Part shown: positions 1 through 9,659 of the stretch, piece by piece | Position numbering within the stretch: the first letter of the stretch is position 1 | Layout of the letters: every line of letters begins with the position of its first letter | From: Pseudomaricurvus alkylphenolicus | GTDB lineage: Bacteria; Pseudomonadota; Gammaproteobacteria; Pseudomonadales; Cellvibrionaceae | Length of the DNA: 64,000 nt | Direction of reading: 5' to 3' | Assembly (NCBI RefSeq): GCF_011683955.1 | Contig: NZ_JAAQPI010000013.1 | Location: 124,001 to 188,000 of the forward strand | Program-made: the position numbers and the translations under genes | Notes under the pieces: generated by a model | Told to the model about the DNA's origin: nothing | Database searches by the model: none | What the model saw: only the letters and a program-made list of their open reading frames with translations

Positions 1-965
1 TCAGCAAACTGCAGGGCCGTCACCGCCTGGTTAACGTCTCTCTGCACACCGCTGTTCATTTCTGCGATCCGCTCCACCCCTCGGGAAACGTCAGAATTCA
101 CTTCCTCAAGTTCCTTCAACATGCCATCGAGGTGGCCTTTGGCGTCGATCGCAATATTCATGTCCATGGAGGCGATCTCACCCACCACCTTCTCCACACG
201 GGTAATCGTGGATTTTGCCACTTCAGCCTTTTCACGTATTTGATCGTTGAGCGTGCTGGAGCTTTGGGATAATTTACGGACTTCATCGGCCACCACAGCA
301 AACCCGCGTCCCGCTTCCCCGGCTCTTGCGGCCTCAATGGCGGCGTTCAGCGCAAGCAGGTTGGTCTGTTCGGCAATGCCGCGGATATCATTGATCAAAA
401 GGAACATGCCGTCGAAGTGCTGCACCATGTCCTGAATGTTGTGAACGGCGCTGACGCTCTTGTCGCTGACATCCACAAATAATTTGACGTAATCGTCCAG
501 AATTCGCCCCACCTCGCCGGCAAAATCACCGATAGTGACATGCTCATCTTCCACGGCATCGGCATTGCCTCCGGAAATTCGGTTGAGCAACTCCAGCATC
601 ATTTCCTGTTGTCGGTGCGCATTTTCCGTCATGGTCTGGAAGCTCTGGGACAGTGAACCCACGCTGTCATTAACCACATCGTTAATACGGCTGCTGGTCT
701 GGTCCACTGCCTGACAGAAGGGCTCACCGCTGCTGGCCAAAGTATGTCCGAGCCCGCGGATATCCTCCGCATCTATCTTTTCTTGAGCGTCGGCCTGCAT
801 TTGTTCATCCGTGGGAGCCAAAAATTGCACTATGACAACCGATACAACCCCGAGTATCAGCAGAACGATTGTGCGTATCAACACATCGTCCAGCAAGGAC
901 GCCGCCAATATGGCAAATAGCCAGATCACGACGGCTGATATTAAAAGCTTGCCCTTGGTCCCCAT
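1..965 (-). CDS. Methyl-accepting chemotaxis protein, C-terminus cut by window edge
   Basis: Chemotaxis signal transducer. The frame opens with ATG at 963-965 ([10 protein letters not shown]) and runs off base 1, giving about 321 residues. Two hydrophobic segments at about residues 6-48 form a hairpin with only a few residues between them, so there is no large periplasmic ligand-binding domain. The cytoplasmic part holds the diagnostic signalling hairpin ([16 protein letters not shown] followed by [15 protein letters not shown], encoded near 270-390), which in this family contacts CheA/CheW. The missing end should carry the rest of the coiled coil. A cytoplasmic or membrane-embedded signal is inferred. 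The family is certain; the stimulus is unknown. Confidence 0.9.
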   Translation of the reverse strand, partial: MGTKGKLLISAVVIWLFAILAASLLDDVLIRTIVLLILGVVSVVIVQFLAPTDEQMQADAQEKIDAEDIRGLGHTLASSGEPFCQAVDQTSSRINDVVNDSVGSLSQSFQTMTENAHRQQEMMLELLNRISGGNADAVEDEHVTIGDFAGEVGRILDDYVKLFVDVSDKSVSAVHNIQDMVQHFDGMFLLINDIRGIAEQTNLLALNAAIEAARAGEAGRGFAVVADEVRKLSQSSSTLNDQIREKAEVAKSTITRVEKVVGEIASMDMNIAIDAKGHLDGMLKELEEVNSDVSRGVERIAEMNSGVQRDVNQAVTALQFA

Positions 966-1163
966 CAATTGACCACCTTTGCTACTGTTGTTTGTGTCAG
1001 TGGAATGCCTGATGACGTTATCGGCGGTAACACAGGAAAATTAAGTGCCAACCAGCGTCTCACGACATTCTGACTTTTGACCATAGCCTAGCGGCTGTAG
1101 GCCATATTGCCAACCGCTAAAGGCATCGCCAGAAACAGGGGGGAGGGGTTTGAAGAAGGCTTG

Positions 1164-1190
1164 TGGCCTGGCAACAACGTGGCCAGGCCA
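1164..1190 (-). terminator. Hairpin downstream of trpS, weak terminator candidate
   Basis: A perfect 9-bp inverted repeat (TGGCCTGGC / GCCAGGCCA, 9-nt loop) lies just after the trpS stop codon. On the minus strand it is followed by a CTTCTTC-type pyrimidine stretch rather than a clean T run, so termination efficiency is uncertain. Confidence 0.4.
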
Positions 1191-1199
1191 GGGGAAACG

Positions 1200-2207
1200 T
1201 TAATTCAAGGGGCGGATGCCGACGGCGCTACGACATTTCTCCAGCAGGGGCTGGCTGTAAGTACGGGCCTTTTCGGCGCCCTGCTGCAACTTCTCTTCAA
1301 TGGCGGTGGGACTGGCCAGCAACTCATTGTAGCGCTCGCGCGCCTCCATGAGCTCCTCATTCACCAATTCAAACAACTGTTTTTTAGCCTCACCCCAGGC
1401 AATACCATCGGCAAAGGCCTGGCGCATATCCGCGGTTTGCTGCTCCGTCGCAAACGCCTGCCACAACTGGAACACTGTCGAGGTATCCGGGTCTTTTGGC
1501 TCCCCCGGCTCCAACAGATTGGTCTTGATTTTGTTGATGTGTTTTTTGAGCTGCTTTTCACCCAGAAACAGAGGGATGGTGTTGCCGTAGCTCTTGCTCA
1601 TTTTGCGGCCATCGAGCCCCTGAAGTACGGCGACTTTGTCGTCGACCACGGCTTCAGGCAGCACAAAGTGCTCGCCATAGTGATGGTTAAAACGCGCGGC
1701 GATATCCCGGGCCATTTCCACATGCTGGATCTGATCCTTGCCGACGGGCACCTGATTGGCATTAAACATCAGAATGTCAGCTGCCATCAGTACGGGGTAA
1801 CTGTAGAGTCCCATGGTCACGCCGAAATCCGGATCTTCTCCGGCTTCCTGATTCGCCGCAACAGCCGCTTTGTAGGCGTGTGCACGATTCATTAGCCCCT
1901 TGGCGGCCATACAGTTCAACAACCAGCACAGCTCCGGAATCTCAGGAATATCAGACTGGCGATAAAACACGACGTTGTCGGTATTTAGCCCACAGGCCAG
2001 CCAGGTGGCCGCAATTTCCCGGGTCGACTGATGAACCTGGCCCGGGTCCTGACACTTGATCAGCGCATGAAAGTCCGCCAGGAAATAGAATGACAGGTTA
2101 TCCTGATGTTGACTGGCCTCAATGGCCGGGCGAATGGCACCAACGTAATTGCCCAAATGGGGTGTGCCCGTGGTGGTAATACCGGTAAGAATTCGTGATT
2201 TTGACAT
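1200..2207 (-). CDS. trpS: Tryptophan--tRNA ligase
   Basis: Charges tRNA-Trp with tryptophan in the cytoplasm. The 335-residue length is normal for bacterial TrpRS. The class I signatures are present: TGTPHLGNY near residue 14 (HIGH-type motif) and [10 protein letters not shown] near residue 200 (KMSKS loop). The Rossmann core is intact, and [17 protein letters not shown] matches the conserved tRNA-synthetase segment. The ATG at 2207 gives the expected N-terminus [13 protein letters not shown]3524 glycosyltransferase gene lies 34 bp upstream on the same strand and could be cotranscribed with it. Confidence 0.97.
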   Translation of the reverse strand: MSKSRILTGITTTGTPHLGNYVGAIRPAIEASQHQDNLSFYFLADFHALIKCQDPGQVHQSTREIAATWLACGLNTDNVVFYRQSDIPEIPELCWLLNCMAAKGLMNRAHAYKAAVAANQEAGEDPDFGVTMGLYSYPVLMAADILMFNANQVPVGKDQIQHVEMARDIAARFNHHYGEHFVLPEAVVDDKVAVLQGLDGRKMSKSYGNTIPLFLGEKQLKKHINKIKTNLLEPGEPKDPDTSTVFQLWQAFATEQQTADMRQAFADGIAWGEAKKQLFELVNEELMEARERYNELLASPTAIEEKLQQGAEKARTYSQPLLEKCRSAVGIRPLN

Positions 2208-2241
2208 CTGCTGATAAAGCCGCTGCGGTGAAACAAGCGCG

Positions 2242-3399
2242 CTATGATACTAGTTCCTCGAACAATTGACGATAGGGCCGACGCTGGTTGGCCCAGGCGA
2301 AGCGGCAGACATCCGGCGCACTGCCCTCCTCCGCGAGCGCCTGTATTCTCTCCATCGCCGCCGATGCCTGGCTGGCCAGATCCCCGGCAACGCCGTAAAG
2401 ATAATGAGAGTCCACCAACTCCGGATAAGCCAGCGTATCGGGCAACACAGGGAGGCAGCCCGCGGCAATCGCTTCCAGAACGGCCAACCCCTGGAATTCG
2501 TGGCGCGCCGTGGACAGGACCACATCGGCAGACCGCAACCAGCGACGATAACGCGCACCGGATGTCTCATAGCCATACTGCACCAGCTCATGGCTGAATT
2601 GTTTCTCAATTGTCTCAAATTCCCGGGGGATGGTCCGGAATTTCTGCCCCATCAGACATAACTGAAACGGGATTTCACGCTCACGTAACTGCCTCAGGGT
2701 GAGCAAGAGCAAATCAGGACCCTTGTCATACTCCCAGCGGGCTGCCCAAAGCAGTCTTAACGGACGTTCGGCGGAATCGAACGGCCACAATTCCTCTCCC
2801 TGCTTGTGCTCTACTGCCGGTTCCTTTCCTTTGGCAGCAACAAACAAGTCGTCCTCAAGAGGCACGGGCAGGACCCTGGATCGCTGCCGTAAACGCTCAA
2901 CCAGCCCCAGGGGCAATTTATCCGGCAATCTCCTGAGCAATTCTTCCACTCCCTGGAGAAAGGTGCGTCTGTTGTAGTTGGAATTGAAGGCCACCACATC
3001 TGCGCAAAGTGCTGTGTAGAGGTTCAGAATTTGTGGTTCAACACTGGGATGAGCATTATCAGTCACGGGGTAGGCAAACTGGTTTTCGTGGAAATACACC
3101 AGCGTCGGAATCTGCCCAAGTGCCGGAACAAACCCCCGCAGCGCTGATAAATCCACCATAGAGGTGGCAATCACCAGATCGTAGGAGCGCTCCAGATGCT
3201 GCCTTTCGGAAAATGCCCAACTCAGACTGTTGCCCCTTACCCGCCAGCTGAAATAGCGAGGAGGCAAATCCAGGAGTGTCCATTGATGCTCGGGCATTGC
3301 CTTGATCATGCCGTCGCACCAACGTTGATGACTGTCGGCATGATAGGCAGACAGTAAAAGGATCTTCAATGATGAATCACTGATGGTGTTTATCCGCAC
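2242..3399 (-). CDS. DUF3524 family glycosyltransferase, tRNA-queuosine mannosyltransferase-like
   Basis: A 385-residue protein. Its N-terminal part (about 12-170, starting [18 protein letters not shown] and including [13 protein letters not shown]) matches what I know of the DUF3524/GTDC1 family. The C-terminal half looks like a GT-B glycosyltransferase, with [14 protein letters not shown] and a nucleotide-sugar-binding stretch ending [16 protein letters not shown], whose Glu contacts the sugar donor in family 4 enzymes. The animal family member mannosylates queuosine in tRNA-Asp; the activity of bacterial members is an inference. The start overlaps the end of the upstream gene by 23 bp, suggesting translational coupling. 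No signal peptide is seen, so it is cytoplasmic. Confidence 0.75.
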   Translation of the reverse strand: MRINTISDSSLKILLLSAYHADSHQRWCDGMIKAMPEHQWTLLDLPPRYFSWRVRGNSLSWAFSERQHLERSYDLVIATSMVDLSALRGFVPALGQIPTLVYFHENQFAYPVTDNAHPSVEPQILNLYTALCADVVAFNSNYNRRTFLQGVEELLRRLPDKLPLGLVERLRQRSRVLPVPLEDDLFVAAKGKEPAVEHKQGEELWPFDSAERPLRLLWAARWEYDKGPDLLLLTLRQLREREIPFQLCLMGQKFRTIPREFETIEKQFSHELVQYGYETSGARYRRWLRSADVVLSTARHEFQGLAVLEAIAAGCLPVLPDTLAYPELVDSHYLYGVAGDLASQASAAMERIQALAEEGSAPDVCRFAWANQRRPYRQLFEELVS

Positions 3400-4459
3400 C
3401 CTGCAGAATGCAAGCCTCGAATCCTGCCTGGCACATCAGGTAGGCGGCCACTTGGCTGCGGCGACCGGCATCGTCTGTAACGGCATAGGCAACGCCGTTT
3501 TCCAGCTCTCCCATGCGTTCACGTAGACGCGCCAACGGCAAATTGCGGCTACCCGACACATGGTTGATGCGATATTCCAGGGGCATGCGCACATCTATCA
3601 GTTGGTATTTGTCCGCTTCGGCCTGATATTGCTCCATTGAAATGGTGGCCTGGGCTGGCTCGTGCATCAGGGTGGTGAAATCCTCTTTACCCAGTCGCAT
3701 CAAGAGCCCGTCCGTTTCCATAGTTACCGTGGCGTTGCGCGGGGAATCGGCCACCAGCGCCTCCTCACCGAAATAGCTGCCGGCTTCCAGGGTAACGTCG
3801 ACCCCGGAAATACTACTCACCTTGGCACGCCCGCGATCTATCACGTAGAAATAGTCCCCGCTCCCCCCTTCTTTTACGATCACATCTCCAGACTTGACCA
3901 CACGCGCCTCAAAGCGGGAAAAAAGCTGCTGAATATGAGCAGGGGGTACCCGGGTGAACATCGACGAAGACAGCAGGCTGGACATCCAATCGCCCCCGCT
4001 CTCTTCAACTTCCACCTGCATCTGGGAGAGATTGCCCGCGTCAAAGTCGATTTCCTCTACCGCCGCCAGAGCATCCGGGCCGGTATCCATGGGAATATCA
4101 CCGCCGGACTGACTCCAGGCCATGGCCAAATCGAGAAAATCCGCTTCTACCTTAAGCAACTGCAACGGACTCTTGGCCACCGCCGACACCTGGGTCGGGG
4201 AGGTATCGGTCAAGGTCGTCCTGGCACGATCATCGCTGGCATCGACCGTCAGTGTTTCAAAGTTGGCATCCACCAGATCCACTCGCCCCTCAAGAAGGTA
4301 GTAGCGATGATGGGCGGGTTTGCCGCGCCGAAACAACAGTTCGCCCTTTTCCGCCGTGGTCAATTCCGCATGTTCGGCAACCTGCTGCAGATATTGCTCC
4401 GTAAAGGTATCGAAGGGACTGAAGCGGGTCAGTTGGGGTATCAGTTCAGAATCACTCAT
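3377..4459 (-). CDS. Cyclic nucleotide-binding domain protein with degenerate rhodanese domain
   Basis: About 360 residues. There are three parts: a diverged cNMP-binding fold near the N-terminus (about 10-110), a canonical cNMP-binding domain (about 170-275, cassette SYFGEEALVADSPRNATV), and a C-terminal rhodanese-like domain (about 280-355, LIDVRMPLEYRINHVSGSRN). In the rhodanese loop the catalytic Cys position is Asp (DDAGRRS where CxxGxRS is usual), so sulfurtransferase activity is unlikely. There is no DNA-binding domain, which suggests a sensor or scaffold role. Start is uncertain: ATG at 4459 gives MSDSELIPQL, with in-frame ATGs at 4477 and 4501. It overlaps the downstream glycosyltransferase gene. 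Confidence 0.85.
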   Translation of the reverse strand: MSDSELIPQLTRFSPFDTFTEQYLQQVAEHAELTTAEKGELLFRRGKPAHHRYYLLEGRVDLVDANFETLTVDASDDRARTTLTDTSPTQVSAVAKSPLQLLKVEADFLDLAMAWSQSGGDIPMDTGPDALAAVEEIDFDAGNLSQMQVEVEESGGDWMSSLLSSSMFTRVPPAHIQQLFSRFEARVVKSGDVIVKEGGSGDYFYVIDRGRAKVSSISGVDVTLEAGSYFGEEALVADSPRNATVTMETDGLLMRLGKEDFTTLMHEPAQATISMEQYQAEADKYQLIDVRMPLEYRINHVSGSRNLPLARLRERMGELENGVAYAVTDDAGRRSQVAAYLMCQAGFEACILQGADKHHQ

Positions 4460-4555
4460 TTTACTATCTTTTACCATCGGGCCAGCAGGCCAATTGCCCA
4501 TTGCGACTTACTTAATGAATAAGAGTATACACGGCCTGACCGAGAACGACCGACC

Positions 4556-5851
4556 TTAATGCACTTCGGACTGGTCAAAAAACACCCGCAGGACCCGACA
4601 CAGCCCCGCAGCGTCTTCGACCCCTCCCAGCTCTCGGATCGAATGCATGGCAAACGTAGGCATACCCACATCAATGGTTTTAACCCCCACCTCGGCTGCA
4701 GTGATTGGCCCTATGGTACTGCCACACCCCATATCCGTGCGGGTAACGAAAGCCTGCACAGGTACTTTCGCCATCTCGCACCAATGGCGGAAATAGGCCG
4801 AGGTTTCACTGTTGGTAGCGTAGCTCTGGTTAGCGTTTACCTTGATTACGGGCCCCTGATTGAGTTTTGGTCCGTGGTTGCCGTCATGCTTGGCGGAATA
4901 ATTGGGGTGTATACCATGGGCATTATCGGCCGAGATCATCATTGAACGACTGATACAGCGCATGCGCAGCTCGGTATCGGGCAATAATCGGGTCAAGAAA
5001 TCATCCAACATGGGACCCTGTGCACCGCAGGCCGAGCGACTGCCTACCTCCTCGTGGTCGTTGCAGACCAATAGCTGCGACTGGGTTGCGTCTGATGACA
5101 ACATCGCCTGCAGCCCCACATAACAGCTCAATAAGTTATCCAGTCGCGCGCTGGCGATAAATTCCTGTTTCAGCCCCACCAATGCGGGCCTTTGTGTGTC
5201 GTAAAAACTTAATTCATAGTCGAGTACCTGATCGACGCCTTCGACACCCCGCTCTGATAACGCTCCAGCCAACAACTCGCGAAAATCAATTTTATCGTCA
5301 GCTTGCATCAGGATGGGAGGAATATCAGTTTGCGGATTCACAGTCCGGTTTTTGTTGGCTTCACGATCCAGATGAATAGCCAGGCTTGGAATAACCGCAA
5401 TGGGACGTTCAAAATCCAGCAGCGTCGAACAGATCTTTCCATCACCGTTGCGATAGCTGACTCGCCCCGCCAGGGATAAATCGCGATCGAACCAAGGATT
5501 TAGCAGGACCCCTCCGTAAGTCTCGACGCCCAACTGGAAGTAACCCTGGGTGTTTTTTTCCGGATGGGGTTTCACCCGCAGACAGGGGCTGTCAGTGTGC
5601 GCCCCAACCATACGAATCCCCTGGGTTTCCAGATCCGCTGTGCCATAAACGAACGCGATAATGGAGGAATCATTGCGGGTCACATAGTAACGACCGCCCG
5701 CTTTCAGCTCCCAAGGGGCGGATTCCGGTAGATGGGTAAATCCTGCATTTTCTAACCGCAGCGCCATACTCTGCACCGCATGAAACGGCGTGGGAGATGC
5801 CGCAAGAAAATCCAGCAGGTCTTGGTTAAAAGTTTGGGTATCCACAAGCAC
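4556..5851 (-). CDS. apeB: M18 family aminopeptidase
   Basis: Cytosolic dizinc aminopeptidase, 431 residues, typical of bacterial M18 (ApeB-like) enzymes that prefer acidic N-terminal residues. The N-terminus [15 protein letters not shown] is characteristic. Metal-ligand segments are present in order: [14 protein letters not shown] (His), [16 protein letters not shown] (catalytic and metal Glu), and [12 protein letters not shown] (Asp/His). The C-terminal [12 protein letters not shown] and [11 protein letters not shown] are also family-specific. It stands alone, with no operon partner closer than about 100 bp. Confidence 0.93.
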   Translation of the reverse strand: MLVDTQTFNQDLLDFLAASPTPFHAVQSMALRLENAGFTHLPESAPWELKAGGRYYVTRNDSSIIAFVYGTADLETQGIRMVGAHTDSPCLRVKPHPEKNTQGYFQLGVETYGGVLLNPWFDRDLSLAGRVSYRNGDGKICSTLLDFERPIAVIPSLAIHLDREANKNRTVNPQTDIPPILMQADDKIDFRELLAGALSERGVEGVDQVLDYELSFYDTQRPALVGLKQEFIASARLDNLLSCYVGLQAMLSSDATQSQLLVCNDHEEVGSRSACGAQGPMLDDFLTRLLPDTELRMRCISRSMMISADNAHGIHPNYSAKHDGNHGPKLNQGPVIKVNANQSYATNSETSAYFRHWCEMAKVPVQAFVTRTDMGCGSTIGPITAAEVGVKTIDVGMPTFAMHSIRELGGVEDAAGLCRVLRVFFDQSEVH

Positions 5852-5949
5852 CTCTCAACATCTGTAATTTGACTCGCCTTGGCGAAGAGTAATGCTGACT
5901 CTGATCGCCAACGGTTGATTGCCAGCTACTCACTGCCAGCAAATGCGGA

Positions 5950-6834
5950 TTATTGGTCCGACGTTTTCCCTTGCAAACGGGCCAGCAGGCTGGAGGTATC
6001 CCACCGTCCACCGCCCATTTCCTGAACGTCAGCGTAAAACTGGTCCACCAGCGCTGTAACAGGCAATTTGGATGCATTACGGCGTGCTTCATCCAATACG
6101 ATACCCAAGTCTTTGCGCATCCAATCCACGGCGAATCCATGTTCAAATTCCCCTGCCAACATCGTCTGATAACGATTTTCCATTTGCCAGGATTGAGCCG
6201 CTCCTTTGGAAATCACTTCCACTACCTGGTGGGGATCGAGTCCGGCCTGAGTTGCGAAATGCAGGCCTTCTGACAATCCCTGCACCAGTCCGGCAATGCA
6301 GATCTGGTTGACCATTTTACACAGCTGACCACTGCCTGCTGGCCCCAATCGTTGTACGGAACGGGAATATACATCGATATGGCTCTGCACTCGATTAAAC
6401 GCGTCCTCGTCACCGCCAACCATCACCGTCAGCGCTCCATTTTCTGCTCCCTGCTGTCCACCAGAAACCGGCGCATCCAGAAACTGGCATTGTTGCCGTG
6501 CAAATTGCTCAGCAAGCTCGCGGGCAACGGATGCGGACGCGGTCGTATGGTCAACAAAAATGCTACCGGCGTTCATGCCCTGTATCGCGCCCTGTTCGCC
6601 AACGGCAATTGATCTGAGATCGTCATCATTACCGACACAGGCGAACACAACCTCTGCACCTGCCGCCGCTTCAGCAGGAGTGGCTGCCACCGCCCCACCA
6701 AATTGATCCGCCCACTGGCGTGCTTTGGCCGCAGTGCGATTGTAGACGGTGACTTGATAACCGGCAGTTTGTAAATGCCCTGCCATCGGGTAACCCATCA
6801 CTCCGAGTCCAATAAAGGCGACCTGTTTACTCAT
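5950..6834 (-). CDS. NAD(P)-dependent beta-hydroxyacid dehydrogenase
   Basis: 294 residues, in the 3-hydroxyisobutyrate/tartronate-semialdehyde dehydrogenase family. The N-terminal Rossmann motif is GLGVMGYPMAGHL. The substrate-binding signature is DAPVSGGQQGAENGALTVM. The catalytic Lys lies in GSGQLCKMVNQI. The C-terminal all-helical domain (about 165-290) is complete. Substrate specificity (3-hydroxyisobutyrate, tartronate semialdehyde, glyoxylate or succinate semialdehyde) cannot be decided from the sequence, and no catabolic neighbour helps. The ATG at 6834 is preceded by GGAGAA at 6838-6843 (read on the minus strand). Confidence 0.88.
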   Translation of the reverse strand: MSKQVAFIGLGVMGYPMAGHLQTAGYQVTVYNRTAAKARQWADQFGGAVAATPAEAAAGAEVVFACVGNDDDLRSIAVGEQGAIQGMNAGSIFVDHTTASASVARELAEQFARQQCQFLDAPVSGGQQGAENGALTVMVGGDEDAFNRVQSHIDVYSRSVQRLGPAGSGQLCKMVNQICIAGLVQGLSEGLHFATQAGLDPHQVVEVISKGAAQSWQMENRYQTMLAGEFEHGFAVDWMRKDLGIVLDEARRNASKLPVTALVDQFYADVQEMGGGRWDTSSLLARLQGKTSDQ

Positions 6835-6933
6835 TGAATTCTCCTCATTGGAAGCCCCAACACATGCGCGTGTAGTGTATTAAATAGATAGTAGATGTCG
6901 GCAAGTCACTGTGGAGCCACCGCAACGGTAATC

Positions 6934-7725
6934 CTAGGCGAAAAACATCAAAAGAACCGCCGCTAAAGCCAGTCGGTAGAGCACAAACGGCCACATCCCC
7001 AGATTATCGATCCATTTCAGGAACCAATGAATGCACAATGTGGCACTCATGGCTGACAAAATCACCCCAAGCAGGATATCCATCCAGAAAATGGAAGATT
7101 CTCCGATTAACCCCACCGCCTTGTATCCACCGCTCAACGCAATCAGTGGAATCGACAGCAGAAAAGAAAAACGGGCTGCGTCCTGTCGTTTGAGCCCCAC
7201 CGCCAGCCCCATGGTCATGGTGATACCGGAACGCGACGTACCGGGAATCAACGCGAGCGCTTGGGCACAGCCAATCAACATTGCTTGAGATAGCGTCAAT
7301 TGATCTAACGTCTGACGTCTTGCGCCCTTTATATCCGCCCACCCCAAGACCAATCCAAACAAAGCGGTGGCCGAGGCAATAACGACCACTGAACGCAGGT
7401 GATTTTCAATAACGTCATTGAACAGTAATCCAGCCAAACCCGCAGGCGCCGTTGCCCAAATAACAAACCAAGCCAATTTGGAATCTGTAGATGTCTGTCC
7501 TCTCAGACTGCCAATCCAGGCAAGAAACAGTTTGGAAATATCCTTCCGAAAGTACCCAACCACCGCCAACAGCGAACCTACGTGAACGGCGACATCAAAT
7601 GCCAACCCCTGATCACTCCATCCCAGCAGCTGGCTGGGCAAAATCAGGTGGCCGGAACTGGAAATGGGCAGAAATTCCGTCACACCCTGAATCAAAGCGA
7701 GCGCAATCAGTTGCAGAGCATCCAT
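6934..7725 (-). CDS. uppP: Undecaprenyl-diphosphatase
   Basis: Integral membrane phosphatase (UppP/BacA) that dephosphorylates undecaprenyl pyrophosphate to recycle the carrier lipid for peptidoglycan and other envelope polymers. The 263-residue length and multiple hydrophobic helices fit. The family motifs are present: GVTEFLPISSSGHLIL near residue 14 and IPGTSRSGITMT near residue 160, which form the active site. It lies 39 bp downstream of tsaB on the same strand. Confidence 0.95.
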   Translation of the reverse strand: MDALQLIALALIQGVTEFLPISSSGHLILPSQLLGWSDQGLAFDVAVHVGSLLAVVGYFRKDISKLFLAWIGSLRGQTSTDSKLAWFVIWATAPAGLAGLLFNDVIENHLRSVVVIASATALFGLVLGWADIKGARRQTLDQLTLSQAMLIGCAQALALIPGTSRSGITMTMGLAVGLKRQDAARFSFLLSIPLIALSGGYKAVGLIGESSIFWMDILLGVILSAMSATLCIHWFLKWIDNLGMWPFVLYRLALAAVLLMFFA

Positions 7726-7764
7726 ATCGGCAGTCTTAGCTACGAAAAAGTGAATGACAGTATC

Positions 7765-8472
7765 TTATTGACGAATGCGTTGACGTTTTTGCCAAGCCAC
7801 GGAATCTCTCAGATACACTGGTTGCGCTTCTTCCGCCTTGATGGCGGACTCGATCAAGCTTTGCTTAAACACCAGTGACAATATATCCCGGGCATCCGGA
7901 ACAACATCCAAACAGCGATCCCTCACTTCTAAAGCACTGAGTTCAGGATAATGATGGCCCGGACCAACCGCCAACAAGGTTGCGGGATTCAGGTTTTGGG
8001 ATTGAGCGTTGATGGCTGCCTGCTGAGGAGAACTGACATATTCCTCGCCCTGCGCAATCGCCAATCCTTCCACTACCTTATAAAGACAGCCGTAGACTTC
8101 CTGCATTCGTGCATCCAGCGCAACCAACACGTGATCCTGGTCGCCTGCTCGGCCCTGGTTTACAGCCCCCTGGGCAAGAACATCCAGTGTCGACACCGGA
8201 ATAACCGGAATATCCGAACCAAACGCCAGACCTTGCACAACACCGAGGCAAATTCTAAGCCCGGTGAAGGACCCGGGGCCTCGCCCATAGGCAATTGCAT
8301 CCAAATTTGTCAGCGACAATCCGGTTTCCGCCAGAAGTTCATCAATCAGGGGTAACAGGCGTTGCGTATGTTGCCGAGGCGCTTGGATATGACGCGCAAA
8401 CTCCTGACCTGAGTGATGCACGGCGACGGAACAGGCATCGCAAGAAGTGTCGACGGCCAGAATGGTGGACAT
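7765..8472 (-). CDS. tsaB: tRNA threonylcarbamoyladenosine biosynthesis protein TsaB
   Basis: Partner of TsaD in formation of t6A37 in tRNAs that read ANN codons. The start is placed at ATG 8470-8472 (MSTILAVDTSCDACSVAV) because it is preceded by GGAG on the minus strand and matches the family N-terminus; an in-frame ATG at 8535 would add an atypical 21-residue extension running into a terminator. The product is 235 residues, the usual TsaB length. ASKHA-fold motifs LAVDTS and AYGRGPGSFTGLRI are present. It has no t6A-metal site, as expected for TsaB rather than TsaD. Confidence 0.94.
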   Translation of the reverse strand: MSTILAVDTSCDACSVAVHHSGQEFARHIQAPRQHTQRLLPLIDELLAETGLSLTNLDAIAYGRGPGSFTGLRICLGVVQGLAFGSDIPVIPVSTLDVLAQGAVNQGRAGDQDHVLVALDARMQEVYGCLYKVVEGLAIAQGEEYVSSPQQAAINAQSQNLNPATLLAVGPGHHYPELSALEVRDRCLDVVPDARDILSLVFKQSLIESAIKAEEAQPVYLRDSVAWQKRQRIRQ

Positions 8473-8533
8473 TGTTTGCAAGTCTCCAGATAAAACCTGG
8501 GCGGCATTTTCGCAGATTTTGGGCTGGAGGGGC

Positions 8534-8568
8534 AAAAAAAATCCCCGAGCTGGTAAAGCCCGGGGATT
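8534..8568 (-). terminator. Rho-independent terminator of the AlgP-like gene
   Basis: The 8-bp inverted repeat AATCCCCG / CGGGGATT (8540-8547 with 8561-8568) is followed on the minus strand by a run of seven to eight T residues. It lies 40 bp after the stop codon of the Lys/Ala-rich gene and upstream of tsaB. Confidence 0.85.
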
Positions 8569-8607
8569 TCAGGGGAGTTTTAAGGCTCCCAACCGTTTAA
8601 GAAGCGA

Positions 8608-9540
8608 TTACTTCTTGGCGGCGCGCTTCTTGGCAGCTGGCTTACGCTTGGCTGCAGTCTTACGCTTAGCGGCTGGCTTCTTGGCCACGGCTTTTTTTGC
8701 TACTTTGCGAGCTGCGGGCTTAGCGGCAGCCTTACGACCGGCAGGCTTCTTGCGTGCAGGCTTCTTGGCAGCAGCTTTGGCCTTGGCGGCGGCTTTCTTC
8801 TCAGCGGCCTTAGCCTTGGCAGCAGCTTTCTTCTCTGCAGCTTTAGCTTTGGCGGCAGCGCGTTTCTCAGCAGCCTTGGCGCGAACAGCAGCTTTCTTGG
8901 CAGCTACTTTAGCCTTGGCAGCAGCCTTTTTCTCTGCAGCTTTAGCTTTGGCAGCAGCCTTCTTCTCTGCAGCCTTAGCCTTGTCGATGGCCTTCTTGGC
9001 GGCAGCTTTAGCTTTAGCCATGACCTTCTTCTTGGCAGCAGCGACTTTCTTCTTGTCAGCTGCAGAACGCTGCTTCTTCCACTTGGTTTCAAACGCCTTC
9101 ACGGCTTTCGCCAGATCGGCATCTGCCTTGGTGGCCAGACTATCAACCAGACCATCAACCTTGGCAACGGCAGCAGCTTCAGCAGCTTTTGCGGCCGCAG
9201 TGCTCTTGGCGGTAGTCAGAGCCAGTTTGGCACCGGCGGACTTGGCGCGCAGCGCTTTTACCTTGGCACCCAATTTGGCAGCGGCATTGGCAGCAGCCTT
9301 GGCACTGCGCTTGTCACCTGCTTTCTTGGATTTCGCTGCTTTGGCTTTGGCAGCAGCGGCTTTTTTACGAGCAGCGGCTTGGGCCTGAGCCTGGGCGGTG
9401 ATATCTTTTTGCAACTTACTCAGAGCATCCTGAGCTTTGGCAACAGCAGGAGCGACTGCTTTTGCTGCTGCGGGTTTCTTAGCCGGCGAGCGACGCTTTG
9501 CCGGAGCCTTCTTTGCTTTCGCTTTTGCTACTCTAGCCAT
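8608..9540 (-). CDS. AlgP-like histone H1-type Lys/Ala/Pro-rich protein
   Basis: 310 residues made almost entirely of Ala and Lys, with Pro in PAKK-type motifs at both ends. The middle carries tandem AAEKKAAAKAK-type repeats (about residues 170-260). A slightly more normal segment (about 25-165) predicts long helices. Composition and repeats match AlgP/AlgR3 and other bacterial histone H1-like proteins, which bind DNA non-specifically; a nucleoid role is inferred. A good ribosome-binding site (GAGGAG) precedes ATG 9540. The repeats make the complementary strand spuriously open and make length variation between strains likely. Confidence 0.85.
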   Translation of the reverse strand: MARVAKAKAKKAPAKRRSPAKKPAAAKAVAPAVAKAQDALSKLQKDITAQAQAQAAARKKAAAAKAKAAKSKKAGDKRSAKAAANAAAKLGAKVKALRAKSAGAKLALTTAKSTAAAKAAEAAAVAKVDGLVDSLATKADADLAKAVKAFETKWKKQRSAADKKKVAAAKKKVMAKAKAAAKKAIDKAKAAEKKAAAKAKAAEKKAAAKAKVAAKKAAVRAKAAEKRAAAKAKAAEKKAAAKAKAAEKKAAAKAKAAAKKPARKKPAGRKAAAKPAARKVAKKAVAKKPAAKRKTAAKRKPAAKKRAAKK

Positions 9541-9659
9541 CTTTTTGTTCTCCTCAACGTTAAAGATGCTGAACCACTAACACATAGAACCATAGCACAA
9601 ATAATGAACGCCTAAGACGTCGACGAGAATATTATTTAAAAAAATGGGGATTTGCACGC

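Noticed and set aside
8447-9388. 313-residue Ala/Leu/Phe-rich plus-strand frame opposite the AlgP-like gene
   Set aside because: It arises from the GC-rich Lys/Ala repeats read in reverse, lacks a proper start context and runs through a terminator.
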